From Metellina segmentata (lineage: Eukaryota > Arthropoda > Arachnida > Araneae > Tetragnathidae), in the NCBI GenBank assembly GCA_947359465.1, contig OX375872.1, forward strand, positions 126,740,337 through 126,804,336: a DNA stretch of 64,000 nucleotides, read 5' to 3'. Both the position numbers and the translations under genes were made by a program. The notes under the pieces are model-generated. The model was given only the letters and a program-made list of their open reading frames with translations, was not told where the DNA came from and searched no databases. Below, one piece after another: positions 39,501 to 48,500 of this stretch; position 1 is the first letter of the stretch; each line of letters starts with the position of its first letter.

Positions 39501-42500
39501 AATGCAACCTAATTTTTATGCTATACCAGGGCTCGAAATACCCTGGAGCACAGGTGCACTGTGCACATGAAAATAAAATTGTGCACCTAACTTTTTCCCG
39601 CTAGGTGCACGCAGTAAACATAACGTTAAAAAGGGTGGGTGGAGGAACGTGTTTTATGTTAATTTGATGTTTGAACAGATTATTAGTATCGACCTCTCTT
39701 GCTCTAAAGGAACGTAATTACAATTCCTAAATAAACACTATGTGAAAACAAAATAGCTGGGCCGTAACGGGTTTATACAGGAGCAAAGTTTACTTGTGCC
39801 ACTGCTACAAGAACTTTCCGATGATCGAAACATTTTCCAGATGGCTATGAATATCGTACAAATTTAAACTTGTCAGTCATGTATTTTAGTTCCTTGGGCA
39901 AAATGGTTTTAAAAATTCTGTGTTGTGTAATGTGGTTATTTAAGTTTAAAGTGTTATCTATTATTTATATCTTTCTGTCGTTTTTCTAGAGGAGCTTCTG
40001 ATTTGCAAATGTTAAGGATTTGAGTTCTACCATAACTTGATAGAGATGGCAGTATAAATGTTACGATTATTTTCAATGGTAGCTATGAGAAAAGTATTCT
40101 TTTCTTGAAGATGGTATTATCTACGTTGGTCTCCAATAATTTGTCCTATTATTAATAATCAAACCAAAAGCTTTTTTTTAATTCTACCCTTTTGTAAAGT
40201 GAAAATTTCTTAACCAAACAACTCTTAAGAGTGCAGACACATAGCAGAAATATAATTTTCTTTCACATAATGTCAAAAATTGATGCCTTCATTTTTCTTT
40301 TTAATAAATCACTAACAAATTTGTCTCATGAATTGTAAAGTGAAAAATACATACACATACATATAATTGTACCATACTTTTTTATCACTGCAAAGTTGCA
40401 GATAGTCGCGAATTGCCTGTTCATAGTCTTAACCTGTTCTGTTATTTTTTTCATGATATAGTCATTGGATGAATTCAATTTTAAAATTATGTCAATAGTA
40501 AGGAAAATTTTATAGGAATATGTTTAAAATATTTTAGTTGTGAAAAGAATAGCTTTTAGGATCACCTTGGTTTTACGTATCAATGTTACATGAAAATTAG
40601 GATAACCTTCGAAATTAAAACATACATTATAGAGAATATACTGTCTGTCTACTATAAAAACGTTTGTCTGTAAGTATGGGTGGTGACTGTTACTATAAGA
40701 ACCGAGATTGTTCGTTTAGAGTAGGATTGATTGGTGAAAAACATAATTTTATTTGTTTTTGGTGTAGATCAATGGTAGTCATTTACTTGTAAAAATTTCT
40801 TCTAAGCTACAAGCTAAAATTATAACAAATGTATTTCCAACTCTTCATTAAGAGTGCCAATGTGACAAACTTTAATGTATTTCTTCAAGTAACAACTATG
40901 ATAAATGGAATGTTTCTCATTTTCATGGCAAGCAATTCTTGTGATAGACACAGTTTAATAGTGTAAAATCCAGTAATTGAACACATTTGAACCAGGTATT
41001 CAGAAAAGCAGTACTTAAAGTTATTTTATTTATTTGGATTGAAATGTTGCCTTAATAATATGAATAATAGATATCAATAAAAAATGGTAATACTTTTTGA
41101 AAAATATCAATTTATCTGTTTTTACACTGTTATAAAACTGAGAAGATTTAGTATTTTGTAGTTCTTTGCTCATATGTTTTAAAATGTATATATGTTATCT
41201 GAACTTCATTATTTAGTGAAAACATTTTTTAAGATATAGCTTGAAACCATATGTATTTCTTGATGTGGGTTGGATTTTATATTCTGTAATGCTGAGATCA
41301 CATGTATGGCTAATATCTGTAGACTAAATATGCTTTAAAAATATTTTAATCAGAGTTCTGCAAAACTAGTATTCAACTTGTGTTTTTATATAAAATGAGG
41401 TATTATTTTAATTTCCATTAATACGGTTATTTTTATTTTCTTCACTGGTTAGTGTTCTTAGCACAACAGGTTTTAGGTTTAAATCTTTCCAGAGCATGTT
41501 TGTTCAGTGATTCAAAAGTTACTAGTTGGAGGCTAATTAGTCCTCATATAGCTAAAATACAACATTATATTTGACTGAGTGATAACCAAATTTTCCCACT
41601 GTAGTGATTACATTATTTTGATTAAGATGGGAATAAATCATCTTTTTAAAATGTAAAGTAATACACAAATGAATGACAGTATAAATTATTTCACTTCCTC
41701 AAATAAACATCTTTTTTGCTTATTTATAATTGGTTGGTTAATAAAACTCTTATGCATCTTAATTCATTTTTAATTAATTTAATTTTTAATTGGATTAAGT
41801 GTTTTTGAAGTATACAGTGTTGTAAAATAAATGTTTGTTAATCATAATTTCTTTTAACAATAATTATTATTTTAGACTTTGTTCCCTGGATAAACGATAT
41901 TTTAATCAATGACTTGCTTACTTATAAAGGGTCAACATCGCTCAAGCATCTAAGGTAAGTAGATGTATATTTGTAAAGAATTGTGTGTGTGTGCTTGTTA
42001 TTTTCATCTAATTATTGCCCATGACAATTTTATGTGCTTAACTTAAATAATTTCATTTGATTGCACACTACATTTACATACAATTGTTGTGGGCATAACT
42101 TTTCTAATTGTGTTGTTAAATTATCTATAAGTCCCCAGATCCATAATTTCATAGGAGGTTATGCCATATGAATATAATTTCACCAACAGTTGTATCAATA
42201 TACTGAGTGATTCATAAGTAAGTATACAATTTACAGTAACCATATAACAGTGACAATGTAAGATATTTTATGTTACCTGTAACAGAAGTGTAGTTGAATG
42301 TTTCAAGTTTTTTGAGAGACAGTCACGAACGTTCTATGTGTGCACCCTTAGTCACACTACACACATCGAACCGGTTACCCATTTCCGCCCAGATGCGTGT
42401 TTGGGTATCTGAAGCAAGTGCAGTAGTAGTGGTTGCGATATGCTGTTTCAACTCTGCTAGATCAACAAGAAGAGGAGGGTTAAATACGTAATCCTTTATG

Positions 42501-45500
42501 TAATCCCAAAGAAAAAAGGCACATGGTGTTAAATCAGGGCATCTGGGTGACCATTAGGTTAGTGGCATGCTGTAGTTGGCACTTCATCCAATCCATCGGT
42601 GAAGATGTTAATAGAAGTAATTTCGCATGTCACCTGACCAGTGGGGTGGCGCACCATTCAATTGGAAAATAAAGTTTTTCGACTTTATTGTCCAATTGGA
42701 TGAACACAGTTTTTCGACTTTATTATCCAATTGGATTAATAAAGTTTTTGATGACATCTGCCGATACACTTGGTCGTCCTGGCTTTGGAAATGTGCACAA
42801 ACAGCCGTAGTTTCAAATTTTTTTAACCAATCGTAAATTAATTTTCTGGTTGGAGGTTCCTTTTCCAAATTGTGATAAAAAATGCCACTGCACAACGACG
42901 ACAGATTCCCTTTTGCTCAATTTAAGAACACAAAACACCTTCTCCACAGCAGACGCAGCCATTTCCACTGACTAGTGAAGTGAGACGCTCACTATCGACT
43001 ACGTCACTTAACTCGGGAGGGGGACACAAACTTTATGAGTATACCTAGCTAGCAGTTTGCATTTAGTGACTGTGTCTTAAACTGTTCCTGTTTTACAGCA
43101 TCTGGAAACTGTATACATACTTATGAATCACCCTGTATATATTTTTACTAGTTAGTATCACACACATAATTGAGAAGATCAAATCATTTTTTGAATTTTT
43201 TTTATCAGCCACCATTTTAGACAAACCTAACCCACAGCAAGTAGAAATTAGTATTTGTAAATATTCTCACACAATGCTATACTATAAAATTTTATGTAAG
43301 TTTATGTTTGCTTATTGTCAGGTCAAGCTCTTATGAACACCTAATCTATCAAAAATCTAGCATGCTATGAAAATTCAAAAAATGGTTTTGTTCTTCTCAA
43401 TCATGATACTAATAATAAAAAATATATATATTGATACAACTATTGGGGTGGAATTTCATATGGCATAATCTCCTATGAAATTATAGATCTGGGGAATTAG
43501 ATTAATTTATTATATAAAGAGGGAGTTGGGGGTTAGATTATGTGATGCTTAAATTTTGCAAAATATTACACATAAAATTTCTATTTTTCAGGGCCTTTTC
43601 TTTTTCTGTGTTTTTAAACTTGACTGAAGCTATTTATGATTTATTACCTAATGAGGAAAGGGCCGAAAAACTACAGGAAGCAACTACAGAGTTTTGGCTT
43701 CACAAAATCTGTGAACCAGATTTGCCAATTAAAACTCAAATACATTTATGTGACATAATACTTAAGCTTGCGGGAAGTTTTTGTACTAACAGTTCACTTT
43801 CAAAATCTATGGTAAGTTTTTATTTAAATTTACATACTTGTAAGAAATTATTTTGACTTTAATTTAATACATTAAATGTCATTGTTATGAACTACTTACA
43901 TTGAAGAAAATCATTTTGTTCCAACTTTTTTACATCAAATAAAGTCATTCCTTATTTTTCATGATCATTCAATAATTAATTAATTAATATGGAATTTTCA
44001 TATACTGTGCCAAATATACCAAACCATTGGTTAAAATTCTAAGTTTGGCAATATTATAAGGAGTGACACCTTTCAAAAACGATTCGATATTGAAGTATAG
44101 ATAATAATGAGTGTAAACAAATGTTTAAAAAAAATTTTCTTTGTTTAATCGGGAATTTTTTTTTCCCTAGTCCCTTACCAATATAACACATTTATGTTAA
44201 CTTTCATGCCATGATTAAAAACATCCTTTACCCTCTGACACCCGTATGTGTCTCAAGACCATGTTGTCAAAAACCCAAAACAGCCAAGTATCATTAGTAC
44301 AATCACCAACTATTTCTCCCCCCTTATTTGTGACTTATTTTACACCTCATCTGGGGACCCTAAACTGGGTCCAAGTTCCCCATGGATTTAATCGGGAAGG
44401 GGGTTGTACATAAAGTGCTCTTTTCAACTTATAAGAATTAGACATTTTCGTGTTTTCTGATGTTTGGCATCTAATACATAACATTTTTAAGAAATTGGTT
44501 AGAAACACAATTTTGCCCATACACGTAAGAGTACTTTTTTTTGATGAAGTATAGCACAAATTAAAACTATGTGAAACTGTTTATAACAGAACTAGGAGCA
44601 TATTTTTCAATTTTAGATCAAACACATAGTTCTAAGAACAAGTTTTAAATCAATATTTTTCAATTAATGTTTTAAAAGAGCAATTCATTTATTTATTTCC
44701 CTCCAATGTCTTTTATTTCAATGCTTTCAATAGGAATATAAATAGGTTCTTCTTTTCCTATTGTTTCATCGACAATTAATTTGCAATTACTTACTTTATT
44801 TTTAAAGCAGTGTATAAAAAATTCGTGTTTATTTTTAAAGTAAAATTTTTTTTTTTTTTTTTACTTTTTAAAAAATCAGAAAAATAATGGAACAAATAGT
44901 CATTTTTCAATTATTCTTCCTTAGAAATAGAATCTCAAAACAGCATGCATTTTTGATAATGTTTCTTTTTGTAATTATAGACCCAAAACATACAAGTTAC
45001 AAGTACATTAATGAACTTGCATTACAATTGCTTCCCAAGTATTGAGGCTTTGGTGGTTTGTGGGCAATTTTCAGTATCTTTTCGTAACCAGGGATAGTCA
45101 CACTCACACATTTAAGTACAAAAGTGACACAGCAATACTTCACTGTAATGCACTTTGAAGGGGGGCATAAAGCTAACAAGCGAGAAAAATGAGCTTATTA
45201 GAAATATCAGTCCCATATTATTACTATCATCCTACCGTCGCTAATAAATCGCGAAAGTAGCATTTCTAGTTTTCAATTTACTTTTGAAGCTATTCTTTAC
45301 ATAATCTATCTTTTCCAGCTATTGTTACACAGGCACAAAAAAATATAGAATAAAATTTCACATATAAAGACAAGTAAAACATGTGCTTCATTCAAATTCT
45401 GTGTTGAAAATGCCGGTCATGTGCTTACATTGCACAAAAAGTAGTGCTGGGTAGTTTCGTCCATTGTTATGAATTTTTGAGAACTCCCATTCTGAAGTAC

Positions 45501-48500
45501 CAAGGTGTCTAAAAAGGATTTTAAATGTTTAAGGGCAGATCACTTGAGTGACATCGACATATCAGTTGTATATTCTCAGAATTCTGCTCCATTTGAGTTT
45601 AAGAATGACACAAGAATGTGTGGTATACTTCCTACCCTTTTGTTAAAAATCAGTGAGCTCCCATTCTAACAGACCAGAGGAGGCTTTAATTTATTTTTCA
45701 AATAAGGGAAAACGTTAAAGTCGGTTACTACCAAGATCATCCCATTCTTATGTTATACAGTCTTAGAATTTTGTTCTTTCGAGTATTGGGTTAGGGCATA
45801 CTCTACGCAACCACTCCTTGGCTAATCTCGCCATTTCTTGGACTATTTCTGACTGCCAGTCAAAGGATATGGTTTTGTGAATTAGAGGAACTCATGGACA
45901 TGAACTCAATTTTTCACTAGGGTGGAGCTTATTTTTTTAACTATTAAAATATGGTCTTCTCACTTTCTAATTTTGTTCCTTTTTACAAAAAAAAAAAAAA
46001 AATCAGACAAAATATTAGCACAGTTGAACAATATTTAGAGGTAGCTCAATGATGGAAAAGTTTTTAATGTACGTGATAAATCTACGCAGTGTCATGGAAA
46101 ATTAAATTCAATACCACCACCTTTAAATATATTTAAAATTCCTTCAGCTTTATATTTTGACTCATAGAGGACAATACAGTTCATGTTGGAGAAGGAAGAA
46201 TAAAGAAAACGGGGACGAAAAACCATAATTACTCCAGAACTTGCAGCAGCACTAGATCGTACAAAGGTGTCAGACCGAAAGGCTGTCTTTATTATATCAG
46301 AAGCTGCCATAAGCTTAGGCCAGAACATTGATGAATTTGCTCTAAACAAAAACTCAATCCGTCGACAAAGAATGGAAAAGAAAGCTAAAAAATTTTAAGT
46401 AATAAAGACCAAGTTTCAAGGCAAGTATCCTTTTGTCATTCATTGGGATGGAAAATTGATGCATGACCTGGCTGGAAAAGAGAAAGTTGATTGCTTGCCA
46501 GTATTAGTTTCTTGGAAAGCAGCTTCTCAACTGCTAGCAGTTGCCAAGATTCTATCTGCAACAGGAAAGGCTCTGGCTGCAGCTTTCTTTGAAGCCATTG
46601 AAGACTGGGGTAGACAATATTCGCGCAATGTGCTTTGACACTACCAGCTTAAACACTAGTTCTAATTCTGGTGCCTGTGTCCTTCTAGAAAAAGCTGAAG
46701 AACTCTTATCACTCACATCACATTATGGAGCTGATAATTGGTACAGTGTTTGAAGTATGTATGGGAGTCAGATCTTCTGCTGAAGTTGGACTATTTAAAT
46801 GCTTTCAAGAATATTGGGGATTCATTGATACAGACAAGTATGAACCAGGAATTTCATTTGATGTTGTCGCAGATCTAGTAGAAGATATAAAGCAAGAGAC
46901 GATCGACTAGGCAAAGAAGTACCTGGAACAAAGAACCAAAGCTAAGAGGGAATTATAAAGAATTCTTAGAACTCATAATTATCTTTCTTGGTGCTGTCCC
47001 CACAAAGGGAGTCCAATTTATGTCACCAGGAGCTATGCACCATGCCCGTTGGATGTCCAAAGTTATATATTCTCTCAAGATCTGGATGTTCAAAACTAAA
47101 TTTAAACTGACGTCAAAAGAAGGACTAGTTGATGTGTGTGTTTTCATAATCGGTGTACACTTGAAACCTTGGATCTCTGCACCTCAAGCTTCATGTGCTC
47201 CTTACAATGACCTATTGTTGCTGATGTCACTGACTTGAATACTCATTATACATTCAGCCATTTCTAAGTCAACACCATGTAAATTTGCTAATCACTTGTG
47301 GTATTTGTCACACGAACTTGTCGGTTTAGCTTTGTTTGATAGTTGTGTCAGTATACCAACCAAAAGACAGATGGTGAATGCTATGCAGACTGAAGTTCAT
47401 ACTAAAAAACAAGATCAAAATTACTTTAAGAGAATTAGCATTGCTCTTCATTGATATTGTTTTAATTGTTGGAACTTCCACGTTTTCTTTGGATATCTTG
47501 CAGTTGATCCAGACTCGTGGGAGTTGAGAGAAGACTACAAACATGCTAAAGAGATAATAAAATCTTTACAAGTAGTAAATGACCACGCTGAACGTGCAGT
47601 TGCACTTATTCAGGAATACAGTGGATTGGTAACTCATGATGAAATGCAGGTACAATTCTTGCTACAAGTTGTTGAAGATCATCTCAAAATGTACCCTGAC
47701 AGCATGAAAATTGCCATCTCGGGCTTTGTAAAGGCAATAAAATTTTATTGTAAAATATAAAGCTGATAAATCTTTACGATAAATTGCATAAATTGTTTAA
47801 AATTAATGCATTAAATACATGTTAAAGTATAGCTAAAAATCTTAATTTTTTTTCTCTTTTTTATAAACTTTGAGTCCATTGAGCATATTATATGCCCCTA
47901 AATATTAAAATTTATTTCTCAAACTTTTTATATAGTGTTTTTATATCAAAAGAAACAAAGTTAGAGGGTGAGACTTGAAAAAAATATAAAAAATCATGGC
48001 TTTTAAGCTTCACTCTATTGTTCACTCAAGAATCTCTGGCTTTGATTCCCCATAACCTGTAATTTACACTAACAGCAATACTGGGTCTTTTGAATATTTT
48101 AGCTTGTTGAAAATCTCGCATGAGGTTTTCCTATCTGCAGGCCAAACAGATGTACGTAGTTAGAAATTGGCCCCTTAACACGTGGTGATCATTTAACAAT
48201 GCTTCAGGTGACAAGGAGGTGTGCAAGCAACCTTTGTAGATTTGGGATGATCGAAAACCCTCCTCACTGGTAGAGAGGAGGAAAAGCTGATTACTTTTTT
48301 TGGTGCACAGACAGCTGTCTGTATGCAAAGGCGGCTTGGAAGTCCGAAATCTATTGATGTTTTTGGCATTCATTGGTTCTTCCTTAGGAAATTGATAAAA
48401 AAATTGAAGTCACAAAGACTGATGTTGGTACTATATATGGTAGATGTTGAAGGACTTAAATGCATTCCAAAAGCTCTTTAAATTGATAAAAAAAAGTATT

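Larger units (their letters stand above)
42133..43494. mobile_element. Foldback element with ~70-bp arms, split by a mariner
   Basis: Left arm 42133-42204 (CCCCAGATCCATAATTTCAT...) and right arm 43427-43494 are near-perfect inverted repeats ending CCCCAGAT/ATCTGGGG. Most of the 1.2-kb spacer is a separate TIR element inserted just inside the left arm. No coding capacity of its own. Confidence 0.75.

Noticed and set aside
39527..39620. Complete hAT MITE
   Set aside because: Only one terminus could be found, so listed only as a lone end.
43542..43856. 104-codon plus frame
   Set aside because: Exon 11 plus intron on both sides.
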